DNA of 64,000 bases from Campylobacter jejuni (lineage in GTDB: Bacteria; Campylobacterota; Campylobacteria; Campylobacterales; Campylobacteraceae). Under the pieces are notes generated by a model. That model made no database searches, was not told where the DNA came from, and saw nothing but the letters and a program-made list of their open reading frames with translations. Both the position numbers and the translations under genes were made by a program. Location of the stretch: positions 1,302,001 to 1,366,000 of the forward strand of contig NZ_LN831025.1 of the NCBI RefSeq assembly GCF_001457695.1. The letters are read 5' to 3'. How positions within the stretch are numbered: the first letter of the stretch is position 1; every line of letters starts with the position of its first letter. Shown in pieces: positions 11,178 to 21,796 of this stretch.

Positions 11178-12268
11178 TATTCACCATTAACCAATTTTTC
11201 CATAAGTTCTTTAACACTGATAAGCTTATCTAAACGATATCCATTTGCACCTGTAAAGAAAAGTCCTGTTTCTTTTTTGCCTGACCACGCATCAAAAAGC
11301 CTATCTGCTATACAATACCCTACTTTAGTCGCCTCTTTTCCACGTCCACAAGGCGCTACACAATTGCTTATACAATTAATCTTTGGACCCATTCTTTTAT
11401 CTACCAAATTTAAAAGATGGGTTCTAACTCCACGAGCAGGATAACCCACAGGAGATTTAATAAGCTCTATATCTTCTTCTTTAGAAGCTAGCAAAACGCT
11501 TTTAAACTCTTCACTCGCATCGCATTCAAAAGTTCCTATGAAACGCGTTCCCATTTGAACACCACTAGCCCCTAAAGAAATAGCATTTTCTATATCTTTT
11601 TTATCCCAAATTCCACCTGCAGCAATCACGGGAAAAGACCCCCAATTTTTAGCCTCTTCTACCACAGGAGCGATTAATTTTTCTAGCTGATAATTCGGAT
11701 CTAAGCACTGCTCATAAGTAAAACCTTGATGACCTCCACTTTTTGGCCCTTCTAAAACCACTGCATCAGGTAAGCGATTGTAACGGCTTTGCCATCTTTT
11801 GCAAATAATTTTTAAAGCCTTTGCAGATGAAATGATAGGCACTAAAGCCACATCAGGAAAATCTGCAGTAAATTCAGGTAAATTTGTAGGAAGTCCAGCG
11901 CCTGAAACAATCACATTAAAACCAACCTCACAAGCATCGCGTGCTATTCTTGCATAATCATTACTTGCACATAAGATATTACACCCCAAAGGTGCATCGC
12001 CACAAACTTTTCTTGCATTATTAATCAAAGCTTGCAAACCCTTGCGTGAGTAAAAATTTTCACTTCCATAAGGCTTAGCGTTTAATTCTTTACTTGCATA
12101 CTTTCTTTCTTCATAATATCCTGTTCCCACAGAAGAAATAATCCCAAGTCCACCATTTAAAGAAACTGCAGAAGCTAATCTATCCCAGCTTATGCCTAGT
12201 CCCATTCCTCCTTGAAAAATGGGATATTTTATAGTATGTTTTCCTATTTGTAAGGGTTGTAAATTCAT
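11177..12268 (-). CDS. Nitronate monooxygenase / 2-nitropropane dioxygenase-like FMN enzyme
   Basis: This is a 363-aa TIM-barrel flavoprotein of the nitronate monooxygenase/FabK superfamily. The N-terminal PIFQGGMGLGISWDRLASAVS is the family hallmark. Further along, GPKSGGHQGF, VIAAGGIWDKKDI and GVQMGTRF are the FMN-phosphate-binding and barrel motifs. A Cys-rich stretch (CISNCVAPCGRG) is present near the C-terminus, so a metal- or disulphide-related feature is possible. The physiological substrate is not deducible. A FabK-type enoyl-ACP reductase role is an alternative, though the chain is somewhat longer. The stop overlaps the amiA start and the start overlaps the tyrS end. Confidence 0.82.
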   Translation of the reverse strand: MNLQPLQIGKHTIKYPIFQGGMGLGISWDRLASAVSLNGGLGIISSVGTGYYEERKYASKELNAKPYGSENFYSRKGLQALINNARKVCGDAPLGCNILCASNDYARIARDACEVGFNVIVSGAGLPTNLPEFTADFPDVALVPIISSAKALKIICKRWQSRYNRLPDAVVLEGPKSGGHQGFTYEQCLDPNYQLEKLIAPVVEEAKNWGSFPVIAAGGIWDKKDIENAISLGASGVQMGTRFIGTFECDASEEFKSVLLASKEEDIELIKSPVGYPARGVRTHLLNLVDKRMGPKINCISNCVAPCGRGKEATKVGYCIADRLFDAWSGKKETGLFFTGANGYRLDKLISVKELMEKLVNGE

Positions 12269-13470
12269 TCTTTTACCTTTAATTTTGCAAATTTTCTTTT
12301 ACCTATTTGTAAGATGTATTCTCCTTGTTCTAAATACATTTGCTCGTCGCTAACTTTTTGAGAATTTACACTTACTGCATTAGCACTGATGCTTCTTCTT
12401 GCCGCAGAAGTAGAACTTTCCAAACCACATTCAACTAAAGCCTTAGCAAGCCAAATTTTTCCTTGTATTTCAAACTCAGCCATATCGCTTGGCAAAGCAT
12501 TTTGAGAATGAATTTTATCAAATTCAGACTTAGCATTATTAGCCTCTTCTTTGGAGTGAAAACGCTCCGTAATCTCTAAAGCTAAATTTTCTTTAGCTTT
12601 TTTAGGATGTAAATTGCCTTTTTCTATATCTTTTTTTATTTGTGCGATTTCTTCTAAGCTTTTTTGACTTAAAAGTTCATAATATCTAAACATCAATTCA
12701 TCACTAATACTTAAAATTTTAGCATACATATCATTAGCTTTTTCTGTAACACCAATGTAATTATTTAAACTCTTACTCATTTTGTTTACACCGTCTAAAC
12801 CTTCGAGTAAAGGCATCATAATCACAGCTTGTTCTTTTCCTATGTTATAAACTCTTTGAAGCTGTCTTCCCATTAAAAGATTAAATTTTTGATCCGTTCC
12901 ACCCATTTCAATATCGCTTTTTAAAGCCACGCTATCATATCCTTGAAGTAAGGGATATAAAAACTCACAAATCGAAATAGGGCTTTGCTCTTTAAATCTC
13001 TTGGTAAAATCGTCACGCTCAAGCATTCTAGCTACACTAAAAGTTGAAGTAAGCTCTACTATACCCGCGGCTCCAAGTTCATTAAGCCAAGTAGAATTAA
13101 ACTTAATCTGTGTTTTTTCTTTATCCAAAACCTTAAAAACCTGCGTTTCATAAGTTTTAGCATTGATTAAAACTTGCTCTTTATCCAGCTTTTTACGCGT
13201 TGCACTTTTTCCACTTGGATCGCCAATTTGTCCTGTAAAATCTCCAATCAAAAACTGCACAATAGCTCCATGTTTTTGCAAAAAAGCCATTTTTGTTAAA
13301 ACCACGCTATGGCCTAAATGTAAATCAGGCGCTGTAGGATCAAACCCTGCCTTTATAAAGAAATTGTCACCCTTTTCATAATAATTTTTAATTAAATTTT
13401 CTATTCTTTCTTCATCAATAAGCTCTGCACAACCACGCTTAACTTCTGCTAATATTTTTTTTATATCCAT
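12265..13470 (-). CDS. tyrS: Tyrosyl-tRNA synthetase
   Basis: This class I aminoacyl-tRNA synthetase charges tRNA-Tyr (401 aa). The HIGH-type motif HLGHS (51-55) is preceded by DPTAPDL. The KMSKS loop is intact (GVNKMSKSLNN, near residue 230), and tyrosine-binding residues are seen in QGYDSVALKSDIEMGGTDQ. A C-terminal S4 RNA-binding domain follows (AARRSISANAVSVN). It sits in a compact minus-strand run, overlapping the downstream flavoprotein gene by 4 bp and lying 11 bp from spoT. Confidence 0.96.
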   Translation of the reverse strand: MDIKKILAEVKRGCAELIDEERIENLIKNYYEKGDNFFIKAGFDPTAPDLHLGHSVVLTKMAFLQKHGAIVQFLIGDFTGQIGDPSGKSATRKKLDKEQVLINAKTYETQVFKVLDKEKTQIKFNSTWLNELGAAGIVELTSTFSVARMLERDDFTKRFKEQSPISICEFLYPLLQGYDSVALKSDIEMGGTDQKFNLLMGRQLQRVYNIGKEQAVIMMPLLEGLDGVNKMSKSLNNYIGVTEKANDMYAKILSISDELMFRYYELLSQKSLEEIAQIKKDIEKGNLHPKKAKENLALEITERFHSKEEANNAKSEFDKIHSQNALPSDMAEFEIQGKIWLAKALVECGLESSTSAARRSISANAVSVNSQKVSDEQMYLEQGEYILQIGKRKFAKLKVKE

Positions 13471-13481
13471 AATAAACCTTT

Positions 13482-15677
13482 TTAACCTTCTTTATAAGCA
13501 TCATTTAAAGATGTAAAATCTAAAATTTTACAACGAGATTTTAACCTATCCTTGACACTATCTGGATTGATATTATCAGGAATTTCCATTGTAATCTCAA
13601 AATAATCTACCGCCGAATTTAAATCACTTGATAAATTAATTGTTAATAAATTTATCTGCATTTTAGCTAAAAATGCCAAAAATTCCGCTAAAATACCTTT
13701 TTTATTTTCCAAAGAAAAAATCAATTTATAAGATTTAGGGATGTTAGAATCCCATTTTATAAATACCATATCTTGATTATTATCTATCATTTTATCAGCT
13801 CTATCGCAAAGCTTATGATGGACAATAGCGTTACCACCTTTAACAAAAGCTAAAACAGCATCACCTCTTTTTGGATGGCAGCAAAAATCAAAATCCACAT
13901 TAGCGATTTTATGGTTACAATATAGAGTAAAATTTCCTATTTTTTGCTCTTTAATCTCATATTTATCAAACCAATATGACTTCTTGGCGTATTTTTTAAG
14001 ACCATTAACTATATCTTTCAAATAAGCACTATCTGTTGCTACTTGTCTAATACGTCTGGCTAAATTTTCTTTTTCTATCCAAGTTTCAATTCTGTTTTTA
14101 TCAACTCCAAAAATAAAACTTAACATATTAATAGAGCTTGCTAGATTAATCTCTCTGATTTTTTGCTTACAAAATTCCCTTATACTTGCTTTTGCTTTTC
14201 CTGTTTTAACACTATCTATCCAAGAACAGCGATAAAATTTATCATTGCTAGTAACCACTCGCACAATATCGCCATTTTTAAGCTCGGTTAACAAAGGCAC
14301 TTTAATACGATTTACATAAGCACTTTTTGCATGAAGCCCTACTTTAGTATGCACTTCATAGGCAAAATCAAGAACCGTTGCACCACGAGGCAAAGTGAAA
14401 ATTTCTCCCTTAGGAGAATAAACTGCGACATCTTCAACATAAAGACTATCTTTAGCATATTCATAAAGTTCAATAGCATTATAATCTTCTGCATTTTCAA
14501 GATTGTTTATACTTTGCATTGAAATATCTGTAAGCCAATCAAGACGAGGTGCAACCACACTGCCATCTTCTTTATATTTCCAATGTGCTGCTATACCAAA
14601 TTCCGCAATTTTATGCATATCAAAAGTTCGAATTTGTGCTTCTATAATACTTTTAGCATCAAAAAGTGTGGTATGTATGGTTTGATAACCATTTTGTTTA
14701 GGCAAGGCTATATAATCCTTAAAACGCGAAACCAAGGGATTAAAATGTGTATGTAAAATTCCCAAAGCTAAATAACAATCACTTACTTTTTCAACCAAAA
14801 TTCTTACCCCAAGCAAATCAAGAACTTCTTCAATACCAATGCCTTTTCTTTGCATTTTAAGATAAATAGAATAACTATGCTTAATGCGTTTTTGAATTTC
14901 AAAACTACCTTGTCTAAAGCCATTGCTCAAAAATAAAAGTTCGATTTTGGAAATAAATTCATTTAAACCTAATTGCATTTCTTGATTATTGGAGTTGATA
15001 TAATTGTCAATAAGCCTATACTCATCTGGCATAAGATATTTAAAACTAAGATCTTCCAAATAATTTTTTATGCTTGAAATACCAAGTCTATGGGCTATTG
15101 GGGCATATACAACTAAAGTTTCTTCGCTGATTCTTTTTTGCTTATCTTCTCTTAGAATATCAAGAGTAAGCATATTATGCAGCCTATCGCATAACTTCAC
15201 AATCAAAACCCCAACATCTTCAATACTTGCTAAAAGCATATTTCTGAAAGTCAAGGCTGATTTAGTTAAACTTTTTTTAGATTTTGATGAAATGAGATTA
15301 TCTTCTCTAATTTCTATAATTTTAGTAAGTCCTAAAACAAGTTTTAAAACCTCAGAACCAAACTGCTCTCTAAGTTCTTCTTCAGTGCAGTTTGTATCTT
15401 CAATCACATCATGCAATAAAGCAGCTAAAATATTGCTTTTATTTTCACTTAAAAATCCAACCAGTGTTGCTACTAAAATAGGATGTACCGCATAAGGCTC
15501 TCCACTTTTTCTAAACTGCCCTTCATGGCAAAATATACAGTAATCTACCGCTTTTTCAAGAATGGCATCATGGCCACAAATTTCGAAAAGCAAAGCCTTA
15601 GCAGCTTCTAAATCTTTACAATTTTTTACATTATCGATTAATTGTTCAAGCAATAATTCTTCATCGATTGGTTTCAA
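13482..15677 (-). CDS. spoT: Bifunctional (p)ppGpp synthetase/hydrolase SpoT
   Basis: This is the sole RelA/SpoT homologue seen here (731 aa), controlling the stringent response. The HD hydrolase domain is complete: H51, H65 and the HD pair H89/D90 ([10 protein letters not shown]). The synthetase domain has the substrate loop [24 protein letters not shown] domain ([18 protein letters not shown]) and a C-terminal ACT domain ([20 protein letters not shown]) follow. Translation starts at a TTG inside the 3' end of rpoZ (17-bp overlap), an arrangement suggesting coupling. rpoZ-spoT linkage is common in Proteobacteria and meaningful, since the omega subunit forms part of a ppGpp site on RNA polymerase. 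Confidence 0.95.
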
Positions 15678-15885
15678 CTAAACCCTCTAAAGTGATTTTA
15701 TTTTCTGCAATTTCATATAAAGCTATATCTGCAAGTTTATTTTTATTTTTATCAAAGTCTACCAAAGGGGTTGCTCCATTTGCCAATTGTTCCGCTCTTT
15801 TTGCTACCACTAAAGAAAGGCGATATCTATCATTACCCATTTTTTCCAAAGCTTTTGCCGCTACTTCTTCTATTCTTTTATCCAT
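15661..15885 (-). CDS. rpoZ: RNA polymerase omega subunit
   Basis: Omega is the small assembly subunit of RNA polymerase (74 aa). The sequence begins [19 protein letters not shown] and contains the family pattern [20 protein letters not shown] longer in-frame extension reaches to 15984, inside pyrH. The internal ATG at 15885 is preferred because an AAGGAG Shine-Dalgarno precedes it and the product then has the normal omega length. It lies between pyrH and spoT and overlaps spoT by 17 bp. Confidence 0.95.
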
Positions 15886-15895
15886 AATTTTCTCC

Positions 15896-16624
<729 letters not shown>

Positions 16625-16666
16625 TTATTTAACTTGAAATTATATTTTAAATTCCATTAAATTTAG

Positions 16667-17861
16667 CTAATTTAAGCTAATGAGTTCCAAAGGATTGATA
16701 TGAAAATTTTTTTGAGTTACTTCAAAAGTAAGATCATTTTTTATTCTACCCACTACGGCACCTTTTTTAATATTCTTACCAACTTTAATATTAGGAGCAA
16801 TCTTATCTAAATGTGCGTATATTGTATGTATGCCATTATCATGTTCAACAATAACAACTCGAGCTAGCATACTAGTATCTTTAGCAAAAACTATTTTTCC
16901 ATCTAGCACATTTTTAACAACTGCATCGCTTTTATTGCTTCTTAAAACTACATTCTCGTTAAAAATTTTAAGATTGTAAACAGGATCAACATAATTTCCA
17001 AATTTTTGCTTCACAGTAAAAGAATCCAATGGAGCTATGGTTTTTTTTCCTGTGTAACGCTTGACTGAACTTCCTTGATAGCTTGAACCCAATTGTCTTA
17101 TTTTTTGATTATTTTTTACTACTTTAGCATCATTTTTGTTTGAATTTGCATCTTCTTTATCATCAATAATTTTTAATTGATTTAATGTTTTTCTAAGCTC
17201 TTCTTGCTGAGCTTGCAAATCATCGAGTTTTTTTGCATATATAGCTCGATCTGTTTTTTGTTTATTAATTTCGCTAATTTGTTTTTGTTTTAAACTTTGA
17301 AGCTTGGCTAATTGAGCGTTGTAATCCTTAAGACTTTCATTGATTTTCTTAATCTGAGCTTGTTTATCATCAATAAGCCTGCTTACTCCCTCATAATCTT
17401 TAGAAATTTTAAAAATTTCTTCATTTAAAACTTTGTTTAAACTTCCTAAAATTTCAAAAGCCATAAAACTTTCTTCACTTTCAATATAGCCTTGAGGGAT
17501 AGGTAAATCATAAGCAAAATCTTTAGCCATTAAAGATATAAGCTTACCTTCCATATTTGATTTACTTTTAAGCAAATCTTCATTTTGGCTTGTAAGGGTG
17601 TTTAACTCTTGATTTTGAGCCTTAGCACTTGCTTCAAGCTTAGAAGTTTGTGAATTTAAGCTTTCAATTTGCAAACTTAGATCTTTCAAACTTTTTTCAC
17701 CATTTAAAATATCGCTAGCCAAATCTTCAAGTTTTTTATTTAACTGTTCTTGTATGCGTTTATTTTCTTCTAAACTTTTTGTTTTTTCATTTATAGCGTT
17801 TGCTAAACTTATATCAACAAACAAAAAAAAAACAAAAAAAGATAAGAATATTTTTTCTCAT
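16667..17861 (-). CDS. EnvC-like M23 peptidase / septal amidase activator, 5' end frameshifted
   Basis: This is a coiled-coil protein (Lys/Gln/Leu-rich heptads over about 20-220) with a C-terminal LytM/M23 domain (VVIVEHDNGIHTIYAHLD, VGKNIKKGAVVGRI). Directly downstream of ftsE-ftsX, it fits the EnvC role of relaying FtsEX conformational changes to amidases such as AmiA. The natural start is ATG at 17861, overlapping the ftsX stop as ATGA, and would encode a signal peptide (MRKNILIFF...). As read, that frame stops after 15 codons because two T runs (T7 and T10 on the coding strand) put it out of register. Removing one T gives a continuous signal peptide reading into VDISLANA. Without that, the body can only start at TTG 17824 and lacks a signal peptide. 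Confidence 0.8.
17823..17840 (-). repeat. A10-C-A7 homopolymer pair at the EnvC-like gene 5' end
   Basis: On the plus strand ten A residues (17823-17832), one C and seven A residues (17834-17840) encode the hydrophobic core of the would-be signal peptide. Loss of one base in either run joins the ATGA-coupled start at 17861 to the rest of the gene. Poly-A/T runs are known slippage sites in C. jejuni (for example in flgR and flgS). A sequencing length error is an equally simple explanation. Confidence 0.7.
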
Positions 17862-18664
17862 CTTTTAACCTTAAACATAACCGTATTTACACACAACAAG
17901 CAAATAAACAAAGTAGCTAAAAAAATTAAAGTCAAATGTAAAATAAAGTTAATAGGTGGAAAAATAATATCTACAGCCTTTAAACTTTCTTGGATAATAG
18001 AAAGATCAAAAATTTGGGTAAAAAAGGCAAGTAAAATAACAAAAGCAATAAAACAATCAACCACAACCACCTTATAAAGCATAAAAGATCTAAACCAAAA
18101 CGGAGCTCCAAATAAACACATAATTTCAATACGATCGGTATGTTCATAAAGCCAAATTCTCATCTGTTTTAAAAACAAAACAAAGGCAAGTAAAATAATG
18201 ATAAACAAAAATAACCAAAAAACAAATTTCATCAAAATAAGCAAAGAGTATATCTTATCATGGGTTTTGGAAAAAGTTTCAACCTTACTAACACCTACAA
18301 TATTTAAAAGTTGATTTTTAATCGAATTGAGTTCATTTTGATCGGGTAAAGAATTTAATTTTAAAGTATAAAATTTTGGCAGAGAATCTTTTAAAACTTT
18401 CAAATTCTTTTCAGAAACATCATTTTTCAAACGATCAATTAAATCCTTAGGATCTAAAGATTCAAGTCCAGCAAAAAATGGTACTTTTGTTTTTACTACA
18501 TTCTGATCAAGTTCAGTTTTGCTGACAACTATAATATTATAATCTTTATTAACAAGTTCTTCATAATGCTTCAAAGTTGCATTTGTAATCAAAATAAATT
18601 CAAAAGCAAACATCATAAAAAGTAAAGGTAAAATTAAAGATAAATGTGTTTTAAAAAATTTCAT
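17858..18664 (-). CDS. ftsX: Cell-division ABC transporter permease FtsX
   Basis: This is an FtsX-type membrane protein (268 aa). The predicted topology is an N-terminal helix (about 10-28), a large extracytoplasmic domain (about 30-140), then three further helices (about 145-165, 195-220 and 238-260). FtsX pairs with FtsE and transmits ATP-driven motion to periplasmic hydrolase activators. It overlaps ftsE by 14 bp upstream and the EnvC-like gene by 4 bp downstream, giving the canonical ftsE-ftsX-envC order. Sequence similarity across the family is low, so topology and context carry much of the weight. Confidence 0.87.
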   Translation of the reverse strand: MKFFKTHLSLILPLLFMMFAFEFILITNATLKHYEELVNKDYNIIVVSKTELDQNVVKTKVPFFAGLESLDPKDLIDRLKNDVSEKNLKVLKDSLPKFYTLKLNSLPDQNELNSIKNQLLNIVGVSKVETFSKTHDKIYSLLILMKFVFWLFLFIIILLAFVLFLKQMRIWLYEHTDRIEIMCLFGAPFWFRSFMLYKVVVVDCFIAFVILLAFFTQIFDLSIIQESLKAVDIIFPPINFILHLTLIFLATLFICLLCVNTVMFKVKR

Positions 18665-19316
18665 TCATTTTTCCATTTTCTATATTAAAACGACGATAAT
18701 CCACTCTTAAATTACTAGGAATTCTATGTGTTACCACTATAACACAAGTTCCTAAAAGCTCTCTAGCAGACTTTAAAAGAGTCCATATAATATCAGAAGA
18801 ATACTCGTCCAAATTTCCCGTTGGCTCATCGCAAAGCAAAAGCTTTGGATTATGAGCTAAAGCCCTAGCCATAGCGACGCGTTGTTGCTCACCACCGCTA
18901 AGTTGATTAGGCAATTTATCTGCTTTAAAAGTTAAATTTACATGCTTTAAAAGCTTAGTAGCTTGATCATGGCATACTTTTTTGCTATAACCTTTAATCA
19001 TTAAAGGCAACATAACATTTTTTTCAACACTATATTCTTGTACAAGTTTATAATCTTGAAAAATAATCCCTATTCTTTGACGCAATTTTAAAAGTTCTAA
19101 ATTTCCAATTTTATTCATCAAAGATCCACATACTTCAAGCTTACCAGAAATAGGTTCTAAATCTCCATAAAAAGACTTTAAAAGCGTACTCTTACCACTC
19201 CCACTTTTACCCGTAATAAAAACAAAATCATCATCCTTAAAAGCAAAACTTGCTTCTTTAATAACTAGTTCATCATAACCTAAAGTAAGTTTATTTGCTT
19301 GGATTAAATTAGGCAT
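18651..19316 (-). CDS. ftsE: Cell-division ABC transporter ATPase FtsE
   Basis: This is an ABC ATPase of 221 aa. Walker A GKSGSGKST starts at residue 36, the signature is LSGGEQQRVAMARAL, Walker B is LLLCDEPTGNLD and the H-loop VVTHR closes the site. It is closest in pattern to the FtsE/LolD/MacB group. The adjacent ftsX and EnvC-like gene decide for FtsE. The gene is probably transcribed from the 69-bp gap that separates it from trmB. Confidence 0.9.
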   Translation of the reverse strand: MPNLIQANKLTLGYDELVIKEASFAFKDDDFVFITGKSGSGKSTLLKSFYGDLEPISGKLEVCGSLMNKIGNLELLKLRQRIGIIFQDYKLVQEYSVEKNVMLPLMIKGYSKKVCHDQATKLLKHVNLTFKADKLPNQLSGGEQQRVAMARALAHNPKLLLCDEPTGNLDEYSSDIIWTLLKSARELLGTCVIVVTHRIPSNLRVDYRRFNIENGKMNEIF

Positions 19317-19385
19317 CCTTTTTCCTTAATTTCCCTTTTTAAATTTTTAAATTATGCTTTATTTTTGCTTAATTTTCAAGAAAAA

Positions 19386-20564
19386 TTATATTTTAAACTG
19401 AACTTTTAAAATTTCTTTTAATTCATTTATTGCTTTAATATTTTCTTGAATTTTAAATGGTTCTTTAAAAGCAAAATCGATCGTTTTATCAAGATGCAAA
19501 TAACAATGTTCAGGCTTATTAAAAGCTCCAAAAGCAACCTTTAAAAGCAAATTCTCATCTTGTTTATAGATGCTTTCAAAATGCAAGAAAAAATCATCTT
19601 TTTTTATAGTAATATTTTTAAAGTTCTGCTCTATTTTTTTCAAATCCTCTTTAGAAAGTTCAACCGATGAGAGATTAAATTCATTTAACTCATAGTTTTT
19701 ACACTCTTGGTTAAAATTCCATACCCAAAGATCATATATATTTTTTTCTTGCTTTTTCCATCTATCTTCATATTTGCTTGAAATTTCTAAATTTTCATTT
19801 TTTCTAAGACTAAATTTTGGAGCAGGAAAAGTCAAAAATTGTTCTAGAGTAAAATTAAAATACTCAAAACTATCTGTTCTAAGCTCAAAACGACCATTTT
19901 GGGTTAAAACCCTAGCACATTCTTTGCAAAAATCTTTCCCAATAACTCGCCTATGAGGCTTTTTGTCCCAAGGAACAGGAAAATGTAAAAAAATCTTTTC
20001 AACTGATTTTGATTTTAATACACTCAATAACAATCTCGCATCACTTTGGATTAGCAAAATATTATTTACATTTTGTGCTTTAGCAAGTTTGGCCACTTGA
20101 GTTAAAGCTGGGTTGTAAATTTCCACCCCTAAAATTAAAACATTTGGATTTTCTTTTGCTTGATAAAGCAAATGTCTTCCTGATCCAAAGCCTATTTCTA
20201 TATAAATTTTACCTTGAAGTCTAGATAAAAGCTCATTAAAATTATCAACGATAAATGGTGTTTTTTCAATTAAAGCATTATTTTTAAGTCCAAAAGCTTC
20301 ATTGATAATATCCTCACAAAAACCTTCTTTAAAGATTTTTAAAGCCTTTTGCAAATAACCTATTTTAGAAGGTTTTGTATGTTTATCGCCTTTAATCACA
20401 AAACCATTTTGTGCTTTTTTAATCTGCAGAAAAAAACTCTCTTCTTGAACCTTTGTATAAATAAGACTAACATTATCATTCTTAGCAAGCCAAAGAAATT
20501 CAACATCATCCTTGCTATAAGGCAGATTTATTTCTTTGATCTTTTTGCTTTTAAAATTTGGCAC
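19386..20564 (-). CDS. trmB: tRNA (guanine-N7-)-methyltransferase TrmB
   Basis: This SAM-dependent enzyme methylates G46 in the tRNA variable loop. The catalytic core lies in the middle of the 392-aa chain: IYIEIGFGSGRHLLYQA (SAM site), LGVEIYNPAL, and the family motif FLHFPVPWDKKPHRRVI. The protein is much longer than the roughly 240-aa enterobacterial enzyme. It has an N-terminal extension of about 110 residues and a C-terminal extension of about 100, whose function cannot be read from the sequence; I believe such a long form is usual in Epsilonproteobacteria. The start overlaps the end of flpA by one base. Confidence 0.88.
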   Translation of the reverse strand: MPNFKSKKIKEINLPYSKDDVEFLWLAKNDNVSLIYTKVQEESFFLQIKKAQNGFVIKGDKHTKPSKIGYLQKALKIFKEGFCEDIINEAFGLKNNALIEKTPFIVDNFNELLSRLQGKIYIEIGFGSGRHLLYQAKENPNVLILGVEIYNPALTQVAKLAKAQNVNNILLIQSDARLLLSVLKSKSVEKIFLHFPVPWDKKPHRRVIGKDFCKECARVLTQNGRFELRTDSFEYFNFTLEQFLTFPAPKFSLRKNENLEISSKYEDRWKKQEKNIYDLWVWNFNQECKNYELNEFNLSSVELSKEDLKKIEQNFKNITIKKDDFFLHFESIYKQDENLLLKVAFGAFNKPEHCYLHLDKTIDFAFKEPFKIQENIKAINELKEILKVQFKI

Positions 20565-21796
20565 TACTGAGCTACCTTAACTTTGCTTGAAGGTTCTGAA
20601 CGAAGCCCGGCTGAATCAATAGCAATAACTTCATAACTATATTCCACCCCTGGCAAAGCTTTTACATCTTTTAATCGCTTTTCTTTAATGCCTTTAAAAA
20701 CTGCATTTTGCTCCCCGCCATAGCGTCTTACTTCATACTCAACAGCTCTAGTATCATTATCACTCCATTCTAAATTTATCCCTTCGCTTGTGCTTTGAGC
20801 CAAAATAATACTAGGAGCCAAAGGGTTGCCCAAAGTTTTACCTTCTACACCATCTTTTGACATAGGACTTTCAAGACCATCTTTATCCACCATTGTTACT
20901 TTATAATACTTGCTTTTACCTGCTCCTTCTACTATATCCTCATAAGAATTTTTATCAGTCTTTGCCAAAACACTAAAAGGAAGGAAACTTGAGCTCGTAG
21001 AATAAACTTTATAATAAGAAAAATCTTCATATGTAGGAGCATCCCAAGTTAAAATGATTTTATTAGAACCATCTGTGCTAGCACTTAAATGCTCAACTTG
21101 AGGAGGCAAAGCCTTGCTTGTAGAACTTACAACTTGACTTGGCTCACTCTTTATCCCATTAAAACTCACAGCAATAATTCTATAACTTGAATTTTCATTA
21201 GGTTTTAAATCACTATCGATGTATTCAGCGTTTAAACGATTTTTTACTTCTGCAATTTTTTTAAATTCTTTATCATCACCTTTGGTTCTTTCAATAATAT
21301 AAGAATCAACCCTAAAATCAGGATGCGGACGCCAAATAAGTTTAATACAATTAGGCAAATTAGTCACAGCTTGAACAAAAGGAACAGCTTCAAGTCTTGG
21401 AGCTGTGCTCACTTCTATAACCTTGCCATCTTCTGAAATTTGTCCTTGCTCATTAAAGCTTTTCATCATATAACGATACTTAGTACCAGGCTCTAATTTA
21501 GTATCTACATAATGAGTTTGAAACTTATCTTTAATCGTGCCTACAAGTTTAAAATCAGGATTTTCATCACTAGAACGATACAAATAAAATCCTTTAATAT
21601 TTTCATTATATAAAGGCTCCCATTCAAAAGCAATATTACTCATATCACTAAGACTTTTTAAACTTTCAACCTTTGGCAAGCTTTCATTTACAGCAGACTC
21701 TTTACTTGAAGCTAGCGAATTCATTTGCGAAACACTACAAGCACTAAGCAAAAGAGTTAAAAAACTCAAGTAAAAACTCAAGCGAAATCTTTTCAT
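20564..21796 (-). CDS. flpA: Fibronectin-binding lipoprotein FlpA (FN3 repeats)
   Basis: This is a surface lipoprotein adhesin of about 410 aa. A signal peptide with lipobox LLLSAC places the acylated Cys near residue 20. The mature part consists of fibronectin type III modules: the recurring patterns FEWEPLYNENIKGFYLYR, LIWRPHPDFRVDSYIIER, LTWDAPTYEDFSYYKVY and LEWSDNDTRAVEYEVRR mark four repeats of about 90 residues. FlpA of C. jejuni binds host fibronectin. Two adjacent ATGs exist; the second (21796) has the better spacing from AGGAG. The gene begins inside the 3' end of the pseudouridine synthase gene. Confidence 0.92.
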   Translation of the reverse strand: MKRFRLSFYLSFLTLLLSACSVSQMNSLASSKESAVNESLPKVESLKSLSDMSNIAFEWEPLYNENIKGFYLYRSSDENPDFKLVGTIKDKFQTHYVDTKLEPGTKYRYMMKSFNEQGQISEDGKVIEVSTAPRLEAVPFVQAVTNLPNCIKLIWRPHPDFRVDSYIIERTKGDDKEFKKIAEVKNRLNAEYIDSDLKPNENSSYRIIAVSFNGIKSEPSQVVSSTSKALPPQVEHLSASTDGSNKIILTWDAPTYEDFSYYKVYSTSSSFLPFSVLAKTDKNSYEDIVEGAGKSKYYKVTMVDKDGLESPMSKDGVEGKTLGNPLAPSIILAQSTSEGINLEWSDNDTRAVEYEVRRYGGEQNAVFKGIKEKRLKDVKALPGVEYSYEVIAIDSAGLRSEPSSKVKVAQ

